A DNA stretch of 64,000 nucleotides, from NCBI RefSeq assembly GCF_001654455.1, contig NZ_CP015772.1:4402001-4466000 (forward strand). The letters are read 5' to 3'. A program made the position numbers and the translations under genes. Within the stretch, counting starts at the first letter, position 1; each line of letters begins with the position of its first letter. The notes under the pieces were generated by a model. The model saw only the letters and a list, made by a program, of their open reading frames with translations. It had not been told where the DNA came from and searched no databases. Positions 1 to 7,618 of the stretch are shown here, piece by piece. Origin of the DNA: Niabella ginsenosidivorans (GTDB taxonomy: Bacteria; Bacteroidota; Bacteroidia; Chitinophagales; Chitinophagaceae).

Positions 1-2
1 TA

Positions 3-71
3 AAATCAGAGTATGTAAACTACATCGTTTTGCTGTTCCGGGAACTATCCCGTAAGCTGACCCGCTCTTAA
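3..71 (+). CDS. C-terminal tail of an unidentified protein (5' end outside window)
   Basis: The first 71 bases hold an open frame of 22 codons ending in TAA at 69-71. It reads as a plausible protein tail that ends in a basic stretch (LSRKLTRS). The gene would begin upstream of the window. It is too short to assign to a family. It lies 60 bases before the next plus-strand gene, so it could be the preceding member of that group, but chance openness cannot be excluded. Confidence 0.25.
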   Translation, partial: KSEYVNYIVLLFRELSRKLTRS

Positions 72-131
72 TGAAAGGGTCGTCAGGTCATTACAGGAAT
101 CAGAAAATTCATCACATTAAAAAGCATAAAA

Positions 132-785
132 ATGAAAAAAATAGGAATATTGGGAACAGGAATAGTAGGAAGCACCATCGGTTCAAAGCTTACAGCATTA
201 GGCTACGAGGTAAAAATGGGCTCAAGAACTGCCAACAATACCAAAGCCGCAGAGTGGGTAAAAGCCAATGGCAAAAGCGCCACACAGGGCACATTTGCCG
301 ATGCGGCAGCTTATGGTGAAATTATTTTTAACTGCACAAAAGGCGCATATTCGCCTGAAGCGATAAAAATTGCCGGCGCGGCAACACTTGCAGGAAAAAT
401 ATTAATTGACATCAGTAATCCGCTGGATTTTTCAAAGGGGATGCCGCCAACGCTTATACCTGCGCTTTCCAATACCCATTCCTTGGGCGAAGCCATTCAA
501 CAACTACTTCCCCAAACCAGCGTGGTAAAAACATTGAATATTGTAAACTGTGAAGTAATGGTAGATGCGGCTAAATGTGGTGGCGACGCTACAATGTTCC
601 TGGCGGGAAATGACAGCAGCTCAAAAAAGGAAGCGGAGTTAATATTGAAACAATTTGGCTGGAAGGATATTATTGACCTGGGTAATATTACACATTCCCG
701 CAGTACGGAAATGATGCTGCTGATATGGCTAAGTACCACTATGGTTACTAAAAACAGATACATCGGGTTTAAAATACTCCGGTAA
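132..785 (+). CDS. NADPH-dependent F420 reductase-like NAD(P)-binding oxidoreductase
   Basis: This 217-residue cytoplasmic protein starts directly with a Rossmann dinucleotide-binding fold. The GILGTGIVGSTIG glycine motif lies at residues 4-16, and an MGSR segment after the second strand suits the 2'-phosphate of NADP. The middle holds the DISNPLDF segment, and the C-terminus ends FKILR, as in the family often annotated as NADPH-dependent F420 reductase-like. In organisms without F420 these proteins are usually NADP-binding oxidoreductases of unknown substrate. The ATG at 132 puts the glycine motif at the N-terminus, as expected. It sits 36 bases upstream of ubiX on the same strand, so it may share a transcript with the UbiX/UbiD pair. 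Substrate is unknown. Confidence 0.8.
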   Translation: MKKIGILGTGIVGSTIGSKLTALGYEVKMGSRTANNTKAAEWVKANGKSATQGTFADAAAYGEIIFNCTKGAYSPEAIKIAGAATLAGKILIDISNPLDFSKGMPPTLIPALSNTHSLGEAIQQLLPQTSVVKTLNIVNCEVMVDAAKCGGDATMFLAGNDSSSKKEAELILKQFGWKDIIDLGNITHSRSTEMMLLIWLSTTMVTKNRYIGFKILR

Positions 786-821
786 CAAGTATACTAAAAA
801 TAACTTTAATGACAGGAGCAA

Positions 822-1466
822 ATGCCGGAATCACAAGACCATCTGTTCAAAAGAACCAGCAAGACAATGGATAAACATTCACAAAACCGACCGGATCGGA
901 AGCGGCGTATTATTATCGGAATCAGCGGGGCAACCGGTATTATTTATGGCATCCGGTTGTTACAGGTATTAAAAGAAATAGCCATTGAAACACATCTGGT
1001 GATTACCAAACCCGGAGAAATGACCCGATCCTTTGAAACAGAAATTTCATCCGAAGCGTTAAAGAATCTTGCAGATTTCAGTTATAACGTTCAGGATATT
1101 GGAGCTGCGATCTCCAGTGGCTCCTTTAAAACAATGGGAATGATCGTGGCTCCGTGCTCAGTAAGAACACTATCTGAAATAGCAACCGGAGCTACCGGCA
1201 ACCTTCTTACGCGCGCAGCAGATGTTGTTTTAAAAGAAAGGAGGAAACTGGTGCTCCTGGTTCGTGAAACGCCCCTGCATGCCGGGCATCTGAAAAGCAT
1301 GCTTGCGGTAACAGAAAACGGAGGCATCATTGCTCCCCCGGTTCCGGCATTTTATAATAAGCCCGGATCAGTAAACGACATCGTTGATTACACAGTTGGC
1401 CGGACGCTTGACTTATTTGATCTGGAAGTTCCGGGTATGTTCCGGTGGAAAGAAAAAACTGAATAA
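822..1466 (+). CDS. ubiX: UbiX-family flavin prenyltransferase
   Basis: UbiX proteins attach a dimethylallyl group to FMN to make prenylated FMN, the cofactor of UbiD-type decarboxylases. Visible family features are the flavin-binding GISGATG motif near residue 34, the VAPCSVRTL segment near 110, and the late RETPLH motif that contacts phosphate. The 214-residue length slightly exceeds the usual 190-205 because of an N-terminal extension. ATG 822 follows AGGAG at 814-818. An internal ATG at 867 would give the more typical 199-residue length, so the start is uncertain. The stop lies 8 bases before ubiD, which supports co-transcription and a shared cofactor pathway. Confidence 0.92.
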   Translation: MPESQDHLFKRTSKTMDKHSQNRPDRKRRIIIGISGATGIIYGIRLLQVLKEIAIETHLVITKPGEMTRSFETEISSEALKNLADFSYNVQDIGAAISSGSFKTMGMIVAPCSVRTLSEIATGATGNLLTRAADVVLKERRKLVLLVRETPLHAGHLKSMLAVTENGGIIAPPVPAFYNKPGSVNDIVDYTVGRTLDLFDLEVPGMFRWKEKTE

Positions 1467-1474
1467 ACTTAAAA

Positions 1475-2968
1475 ATGAAACATTTAAAAAGCCTTAGAGC
1501 ATTTATTGAAGCCCTGAAACAAATAGGTGAAGTACAGGAAATCGACGAGGAAGTTGACTGGGATCTGGAGATGAGCGCCATTACAAGGCGAAGCATGGAC
1601 CTGAGAGCTCCTATGCCTGTTTTTAACAAAATAAAAAATATCGCTGGTTTTCGTGCATTGGGAGCGCCCGGAGGTTTGTCAGCAAAAAAAAGCTATAAAT
1701 ACAGCAGGGTAAATATTGCTTTGGGAGTGGAAGCAGATGCATCCCCCTTAGAAGTGATCGAAAAACTGGTGGCAGCAAGAAAAAGGGACCTGATCCCACC
1801 GGTCATCAGTCAAAACAAAAAGGTTCCCTGTAAAGAAAATGTATGGATCGGGGATGATGTAGATCTGTTAAAACTGCCTACCCCTAAAATTCATATGAAA
1901 GACGGCGGCAGGTATCTGCAGACTTTTGGGTTGAACATTGTAACAACGCCTGATGGAAGCTGGACGAACTGGTCCATAAACCGGATGATGCTGATTGATA
2001 AAACAAGACTGGCCTGTTTGATCCCACCGAATCAGCACCTCGGAATGATCCATGCGAAATGGAAAGAAAAAGGAGCGCCCACACCTGTTGCTATTGCGTT
2101 GGGGGTAGAACCTGGTCTCCCCTACGTGGGCGGCATGCCTGTTCCGGAAAATGTGGATGAGGCCGCCTATCTGGGTGCCTATTTCAATGAACCGCTTGAA
2201 TTGGTCAGGGCAGAAACAGTGAATATCCTTGTGCCTGCCACGGCAGAAATAATCATAGAAGGGCACATTTCTCACATAGATGTATACGAAGAAGGCCCGA
2301 TGGACGAATATCCGGGTTATGTAGGCGATGAAGGTTCACCAAAACCCGTCCTGCATGTCAGTGCAATCACTTACAGAGACAATGCCATTTTACCATTTGC
2401 GGTTGCGGGCACACCTGTTGATGAAAATCATACGGGCTGGGGATTACCCCATGCTGCAGAAACGCTTTACCTGCTCCGTTCATCAGGATTGCCTGTTTCA
2501 ATGTGCTGGATAGTATTGGAAAGTGCCAACCATTGGATGGTAGTAGCGGTCCGTAAAGACTGGCACGAAATAACAAACCTGTCTTCAAAAGAAGTTGCTG
2601 AAGCAATCGGGAATGTTGTATTTCATTCCAAAGCGGGATTTGGCATCGCAAAAATTATTCTGTTAGAGGATGATATCGATGTCACCAATCCGGAAGAAGT
2701 AATATGGGCGTTCGCAAGCCGCGCACATCCGTATCACAGTGAAATATATTTTTCTGAACAGGCGCAAAATATTTTACCTGTTTTTCTTGAACCGACAGAA
2801 AAGCAAAGATTTAAAGTAACTAAAGTTATTTATAATTGTCTTTTAGCGGATCGGTTTGACAGGGACAAACGCCCTGTGCGTTCGGACTTTAATAATGCAT
2901 GGCCTGCATCCCTTCAGGAAAAAGTATTACAGAATTGGAAAAATTATGGGTACAGCGATGAAGGGTAA
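1475..2968 (+). CDS. ubiD: UbiD-family prenyl-FMN-dependent decarboxylase
   Basis: This 497-residue cytoplasmic enzyme belongs to the UbiD family, which reversibly decarboxylates aromatic, heteroaromatic or alpha,beta-unsaturated acids using prenylated FMN. The conserved Arg-Glu-Glu catalytic set can be placed: Arg170 in INRMML, and Glu273 and Glu278 in EEGPMDEYPGY, with the same five-residue spacing as Glu277/Glu282 of fungal Fdc1. The upstream ubiX supplies the cofactor. No ubiquinone biosynthesis genes lie nearby, and Bacteroidota normally use menaquinone. A catabolic or detoxifying role (phenolic or other aromatic acid) is therefore as likely as quinone synthesis. The substrate cannot be read from sequence. 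Confidence 0.93.
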   Translation: MKHLKSLRAFIEALKQIGEVQEIDEEVDWDLEMSAITRRSMDLRAPMPVFNKIKNIAGFRALGAPGGLSAKKSYKYSRVNIALGVEADASPLEVIEKLVAARKRDLIPPVISQNKKVPCKENVWIGDDVDLLKLPTPKIHMKDGGRYLQTFGLNIVTTPDGSWTNWSINRMMLIDKTRLACLIPPNQHLGMIHAKWKEKGAPTPVAIALGVEPGLPYVGGMPVPENVDEAAYLGAYFNEPLELVRAETVNILVPATAEIIIEGHISHIDVYEEGPMDEYPGYVGDEGSPKPVLHVSAITYRDNAILPFAVAGTPVDENHTGWGLPHAAETLYLLRSSGLPVSMCWIVLESANHWMVVAVRKDWHEITNLSSKEVAEAIGNVVFHSKAGFGIAKIILLEDDIDVTNPEEVIWAFASRAHPYHSEIYFSEQAQNILPVFLEPTEKQRFKVTKVIYNCLLADRFDRDKRPVRSDFNNAWPASLQEKVLQNWKNYGYSDEG

Positions 2969-3239
2969 TTCAGGGTTATATTCCGGCAATCTATAAGGTA
3001 ACAATTAATGCAATCAGGGTGACAATAGTATATCAGTAAGTTTGTGTTTTCTGTTCCAATTCACATGCGGGAATAACGCCGAATTATTCAATAAGCCCTA
3101 TCATTTTATCTCCGGAATCTTCTATCCGTCACAATTTCAAACTTTAAATTGTCTTTTACACATTTTTGATGCATTTGTCATGGCATCCTGCCAACCGGAG
3201 GATTACACATACAAATGCAGAAAATACCGGGACTGGCCT

Positions 3240-4088
3240 CTACGGAAGAATATCAAATGTTTGCCCGCTTGTATAAATACCCAGCCGGATATTTTTAGAG
3301 GCCAGCCGGCCCCCGGAAGACACTTTTACCGGCTCTTCCGCTATCAACCGCAGCACCTGGCTTTCTCCCACTACGGTTGCCTTATTGCCTTTTACAATGA
3401 TAGCTGTTGACTCGTCTATCCCTACTCCATAATACCCGGGATAAGCCGCCAATGCAGACAGTAGGCGGTTATAGCGGCTGCGTTTTATAAAATGCTGATC
3501 GATGATCGTATGCTGCAACAATCCCAGCCCTTCGGAAAACTCAATATTAGCCGGAAGCAGCTTATCAAAAGTTTCCTTATAAACCGTATCCTTTAACTGG
3601 CGGCCCGTGATCATATATCTGCTCATCACTGCTGCACCGGCGCTGGTGCCTGCAATGGTGCTTCCGTTCTTAAATGCAGCATGTATGGACTCATAGACCG
3701 GGGTATTTTTAACAACGGCCATAAACCGGTTCTGGTCGCCTCCTAAAATATAAATAAGCCGCGCATTGCGCAAAGAATCAACACCGCTTTTATCCGCAAC
3801 ATTGCGCTTCCTGAAATCAAATAACAGTACAGGAGCGTTTGTAAATTTTTCCAGTTCCTCTTTGATATACTTATACCCGGTATCCGGCAGTTCGCTGGCC
3901 ATGGGCAGAACCACTATATAATCCTTCTTATGAAGCCCGGCTGTAGTTACAAGGCTTTTAATTAAGGCATCGCCGCGGGAGCCACCTCCTATAATAAATA
4001 AGCAGCCTTTACCGGCAGGCTGCTGGCTATACGCCTGAACAGCCAGCAGGAGCACCAGGATCAAACTATTCAGCAACCTCATTCTCAA
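3240..4088 (-). CDS. Exported cyanophycinase-like serine peptidase (family S51)
   Basis: This 282-residue protein has an N-terminal signal peptide ending near QAYSQQ, so it should act in the periplasm or outside. S51 cyanophycinases cut cyanophycin (an aspartate backbone with arginine side branches) into beta-Asp-Arg dipeptides. All catalytic elements are present: nucleophile Ser149 in GTSAGAA, His199 in IIDQHF and Glu226 in GIDEST, matching the Ser-His-Glu triad of CphB. Its ATG overlaps the stop of the isoaspartyl peptidase by four bases (ATGA), so the two genes are translationally coupled. It is the last gene of the SusCD locus. Other S51 peptidases cleave Asp-X dipeptides, but the neighbouring beta-aspartyl peptidase favours cyanophycin-type substrates. 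Confidence 0.88.
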   Translation of the reverse strand: MRMRLLNSLILVLLLAVQAYSQQPAGKGCLFIIGGGSRGDALIKSLVTTAGLHKKDYIVVLPMASELPDTGYKYIKEELEKFTNAPVLLFDFRKRNVADKSGVDSLRNARLIYILGGDQNRFMAVVKNTPVYESIHAAFKNGSTIAGTSAGAAVMSRYMITGRQLKDTVYKETFDKLLPANIEFSEGLGLLQHTIIDQHFIKRSRYNRLLSALAAYPGYYGVGIDESTAIIVKGNKATVVGESQVLRLIAEEPVKVSSGGRLASKNIRLGIYTSGQTFDILP

Positions 4089-5122
4089 TTTTTATAGATC
4101 TGTACTTCAATTTTACCATCGGCCGTTACAGCACCCCTGTACATACCTTCAGTATTGAAAGGCATGGCCATATTTCCATTCTTATCCAGGATGATCAGGC
4201 CCCCATCACCGCCCATTGCGCCCACATTGTCCAGTACTTCTTTTGAAGCCTGTTCAATGGAATAGCCCTTATACGCGATCAGGTCACAAATCGTTTTGGC
4301 TACCACATTCCTGATGAAAAACTCTCCCCAGCCGGTACAGGAAATACCTGCCGTGCGGTTATCGCAATACGTACCGGCTCCTATGATTGGAGAATCGCCC
4401 ACCCGTCCGTATTTTTTGTTGGTCATACCACCGGTAGAAGTACCTGCCGCCAGGTTGCCAGCATTGTCCAAAGCCACACAACCAACTGTACCAAACTTAT
4501 AATCCCTGTTGATGGTGCCCAGTTTGGAAGTGGTTTTGCTGTTGTGGTCCAATACGGCTTTTACTGAATCTTCTTTAATAGCTTCCTGCAATCCCTTCCA
4601 CCGTTCCTTTGTCCAGAAATATTTAGGGTCTACGATGGTAAGCCCCGCTTCTTTTGCAAAAATTTCCGCGCCTTTACCCACCATCATTACATGCTCCGAT
4701 CTGTCCATTACCGCCCTTGCGGCAGTGATCGGGTTCCTGATAGTGGTAACACCTGCCACGGCACCTGCTTTCAGGGTTTTACCATCCATGATGGAAGCAT
4801 CCAACTCATTTCTTCCATCGTGTGTGAACACAGCGCCCTTTCCGGCATTGAACAAAGGATTGTCTTCCAGTACATGAATGGCTGCTTCCACCGCATCCAG
4901 GCTGGCACCCCCGTTTTTAATGACGTTATACCCCGCCTGTAATGCCTGTGTAAGCGCTTCTGTATATGCTTTTTCTTTTTCAGCGGTCATGTTCTTTTTT
5001 AAAATGGTGCCGGCGCCGCCATGCACTACGAGAACATATTTTTTATTTTGCGCATGAACTGCAGCACAGAAAAAAATCGTAAGGATCAGCAGAATGCTTT
5101 TAAAATTATAAATCATATACAA
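4085..5122 (-). CDS. Exported isoaspartyl peptidase / type-2 L-asparaginase (Ntn hydrolase)
   Basis: These enzymes hydrolyse beta-aspartyl (isoaspartyl) dipeptides, including the beta-Asp-Arg released by cyanophycinase, and sometimes asparagine. The precursor self-cleaves before a threonine that becomes the nucleophile. Here that residue is Thr212 in the FGTVGCVA motif, preceded by a typical linker. The VVHGGAG motif at 32-38, the VGDSPIIGAGTY segment at 241-252 and the MGGDGG segment are also family hallmarks. An N-terminal hydrophobic segment ending AVHAQ predicts export to the periplasm. The 345-residue length fits the family. It sits between two cyanophycinases and is coupled to the downstream one by a four-base overlap. 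The pairing implies stepwise breakdown to aspartate and arginine. Confidence 0.92.
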   Translation of the reverse strand: MYMIYNFKSILLILTIFFCAAVHAQNKKYVLVVHGGAGTILKKNMTAEKEKAYTEALTQALQAGYNVIKNGGASLDAVEAAIHVLEDNPLFNAGKGAVFTHDGRNELDASIMDGKTLKAGAVAGVTTIRNPITAARAVMDRSEHVMMVGKGAEIFAKEAGLTIVDPKYFWTKERWKGLQEAIKEDSVKAVLDHNSKTTSKLGTINRDYKFGTVGCVALDNAGNLAAGTSTGGMTNKKYGRVGDSPIIGAGTYCDNRTAGISCTGWGEFFIRNVVAKTICDLIAYKGYSIEQASKEVLDNVGAMGGDGGLIILDKNGNMAMPFNTEGMYRGAVTADGKIEVQIYKN

Positions 5123-5137
5123 GAGAATTAAACCGGA

Positions 5138-6214
5138 CTATAATTGTTTTTTAAATAAGACTCCATTTGCTATATACCAATAATACCAGGTGCCTCCGGA
5201 AAAAGAATCCACATCAAAGCTAACTGTATTTACCGAGCCTGCGCCACTGTTGCTCCCGGTTATTTCGTAAACACGTACCGCTTTTTCGTTATCAGACCAG
5301 GTAACTTTCTGACCAACCTGAAACTGCTCAGGTTTTTTCGAACTATCAGTCAGTAAAAAGTACGCTTTTGATGAACCGAAAATCTTAGCTGTTCCTTCTT
5401 TATCAATGCAAACGGCAGTACGCTCATCAACGGCAATCCCTTTGGCCGCAACCGACCAGTCTTTCATGATCCTGCCCAGGAACGTCATCGTTCTGCCCTC
5501 CCTGCTCCTTGTAAGGAAGTGTTGGTCCGTAATCACATTTTTCAACTGGCCCGATTGAATAAAATCAGAATTGTATAACGTAATATTTACATTATACGGA
5601 TTATTTAATGCTTCCTCTGAAGTTACCCCGCCTGTTTCCCCGCTGTAATACAGGTTGCCCAGTATGGCACAGCCTGCGGAGGTTCCTCCCACAGGCGTTT
5701 TTTTTTCATTTAACAGATAGTTGATCGCTGCTTCGGTTTTGGTACCCTTCCAGTATTCCCGGTATTTTGACTGATCTCCACCGGCAATAAAAAGCATTTC
5801 CGCATTCCTGATGATGCGCGCTATGGCATCATTGTCAGCCAGTTCCCGGCTGTTGATCAATAAGGTTTCAACAGAGTTAACAGCGCCCAGCTTGTACACA
5901 TAAGGATTATAGGCATCTGTTCCGGACGCGCGGATGATCACTACATCGCCGCCGCCGCTTCTGTCAATCATCCATTTAAAAGCTGCGTCTACATCTGTAC
6001 CACCGCCCATCAGCACCATGCCGCCCCCCGTACTTTTTATTACATCCGCTGTATCCCCTACCAGCCCCAAGGACCCGGGTCTTTGGGGCGTTTGTGCGCC
6101 ACCTCCGGCTGGCGGAGGATTTGGGCTGCCGGTACTACTGTCTTTACCGCAGGCCAGCGTATGCCAGCAGGTAAGTATTATTATAAAAGGAAATAAATGC
6201 TTCATCATCCTCAA
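5138..6214 (-). CDS. Lipoprotein cyanophycinase-like serine peptidase (family S51)
   Basis: A second S51 peptidase, 358 residues, differs from the downstream one by a lipoprotein signal. The lipobox LAC has Cys22 and is followed by GKDSS and a Gly/Pro-rich linker (residues 28-48), suggesting a tethered and possibly surface-exposed enzyme. The triad is intact: Ser179 in GTSAGCA, His232 in TDQHF and Glu264 in AVDERTA. A C-terminal extension of about 80 residues beyond the S51 core is not assigned. Its start overlaps the susD stop by four bases, placing it immediately after the SusCD importer. The simplest reading is that it makes the first cut in a polymer at the cell surface. Confidence 0.86.
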   Translation of the reverse strand: MRMMKHLFPFIIILTCWHTLACGKDSSTGSPNPPPAGGGAQTPQRPGSLGLVGDTADVIKSTGGGMVLMGGGTDVDAAFKWMIDRSGGGDVVIIRASGTDAYNPYVYKLGAVNSVETLLINSRELADNDAIARIIRNAEMLFIAGGDQSKYREYWKGTKTEAAINYLLNEKKTPVGGTSAGCAILGNLYYSGETGGVTSEEALNNPYNVNITLYNSDFIQSGQLKNVITDQHFLTRSREGRTMTFLGRIMKDWSVAAKGIAVDERTAVCIDKEGTAKIFGSSKAYFLLTDSSKKPEQFQVGQKVTWSDNEKAVRVYEITGSNSGAGSVNTVSFDVDSFSGGTWYYWYIANGVLFKKQL

Positions 6215-7611
6215 TAACCGGGATTTTGTTTCGTTGCTTTATTGATCAATACCTCAGTTGCAGGAACAGGAAATGCATATTGTGCCGCTGTTGGCGCCAG
6301 TGTTACCGCACCAGAGGCATTTACTGCGTCTTCAGGCAACCGCTGAACGCTCAATCCTCTGCGCCTTAAGTCGTAAAACCGGTGACCTTCAAAAGCAAGC
6401 TCTTTAAACCGTTCCTCCATAATAGCCGTAATCAACGCTTCTTTACCTGCAAAAGCAGCATTTGTATAATTACGGATGCGTTGTGCTCTTAATGCATTTA
6501 AAGTGGCTGCACCATCCGCCCAGTTACTTCCTTCTGCCTGCGCTTCTGCTTTTATAAGATACACCTCGCCGGTGCGGAATAGTTTAATATCTGTTAACCC
6601 CGGAGCTGAAGCCGTTCCCCCGATGTATTTACTGACGCGGTATTTTGATTTGAGACCGGTCCTGGACGGATCGTATGTGATATAGGCCTTTGCCCTGACA
6701 TCATTGGTGGTATCAAATAAATGGATCAATTTAAAGGCAGGTGCGTACAATACAATTCCGCCCTGTTCCCTGTAATAAAAACCTCCGACCCGTGAACCGG
6801 TTGTTCCCACTCTTTTTGCTTTCCAGATGACTTCATTGTCATTGGCATCCGTCCAGATGCCGGGAAACTGGCTTTTAGAGGCCAACGGCTGTGCATCAAT
6901 GACCTCATTGGCATAGGTAACGGCTTCGCTCCATTTCTTTTCGTATAAAGCGATCCTTGCCTGGAGAGCAGCAACCGCAGCCCTAGTGATCCGCGTTTTA
7001 TCATTGAAAGATGCAGGGATCAGGTCTTTTGCTGCCGACAGGTCTGCCTTAGCATCCGCAATCACTACTTCAAAATTATCCCTGGCAGGATAGCCGATCG
7101 CTGAGGCTTTCATATAAGGCACACCCATTGCGCCGCTTTCGTAGGCGGAAGCATATGCTCTCAGCAGCTCAAAATGAAAATAGGCCCTTAATGCTAAAAG
7201 TTCTCCTTTGTACTGGTTTGCAAGCGGGGCATCCGCATTGCTGATCGTTAGTTTTTCTAACCCTTCCAGGGTCCTGTTCACCCGGTCAATAGCCGTATAG
7301 CCCGTATAGTAAAAAGACGTGACAGAGCCGCTGCTGGGCGTATACAACCACCGGAACGCATCGCTGTTGCCTACTGTATTTTCCGTTGGGTACATGGCTT
7401 CATCAGAAACCGTACTATTCAGGCTGATCTGATCATAATCCACCAGGGCATATACGCCTATCAAACCCATATTTACATCAGACACATTTCTGAATGCCTT
7501 GGAAGGATCTATGACATCGGTCGGCTTCAGGTCTAATTTAGTACAGGAAGCGGCTGCAAAAATTGTAAACAGTACTATATAGATATTAACAGTTGTTTTA
7601 TTGATCATCAC
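6211..7611 (-). CDS. SusD/RagB-family outer-membrane substrate-binding lipoprotein
   Basis: This 466-residue lipoprotein has a lipobox ending ASC (Cys23). It is followed by the SusD pattern: an N-terminal TPR-like helical region, a central part with LRAYFHFELLRAY near residue 140, and the C-terminal EERFKELAFEGHRFYDLRR motif near 400 that typifies SusD C-terminal domains. SusD proteins form the lid on their partner SusC and capture ligand at the cell surface. It lies 7 bases downstream of susC and overlaps the lipoprotein cyanophycinase gene by four bases. Given those neighbours, the ligand is more likely a peptide-like polymer or its fragments than a glycan. Confidence 0.95.
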   Translation of the reverse strand: MMINKTTVNIYIVLFTIFAAASCTKLDLKPTDVIDPSKAFRNVSDVNMGLIGVYALVDYDQISLNSTVSDEAMYPTENTVGNSDAFRWLYTPSSGSVTSFYYTGYTAIDRVNRTLEGLEKLTISNADAPLANQYKGELLALRAYFHFELLRAYASAYESGAMGVPYMKASAIGYPARDNFEVVIADAKADLSAAKDLIPASFNDKTRITRAAVAALQARIALYEKKWSEAVTYANEVIDAQPLASKSQFPGIWTDANDNEVIWKAKRVGTTGSRVGGFYYREQGGIVLYAPAFKLIHLFDTTNDVRAKAYITYDPSRTGLKSKYRVSKYIGGTASAPGLTDIKLFRTGEVYLIKAEAQAEGSNWADGAATLNALRAQRIRNYTNAAFAGKEALITAIMEERFKELAFEGHRFYDLRRRGLSVQRLPEDAVNASGAVTLAPTAAQYAFPVPATEVLINKATKQNPGY

Positions 7612-7618
7612 TTGTTCT

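Noticed and set aside
3080-3240. Terminator between the convergent ubiD and cyanophycinase genes
   Set aside because: Only weak short inverted repeats (for example CAATTT/AAATTG near 3133-3152) without a T-tract; not enough to call.
3042-3410. Plus-strand 122-codon open frame overlapping the end of the cyanophycinase gene
   Set aside because: Mostly antisense to a well-supported S51 gene, with no recognisable protein features; taken as a shadow frame.
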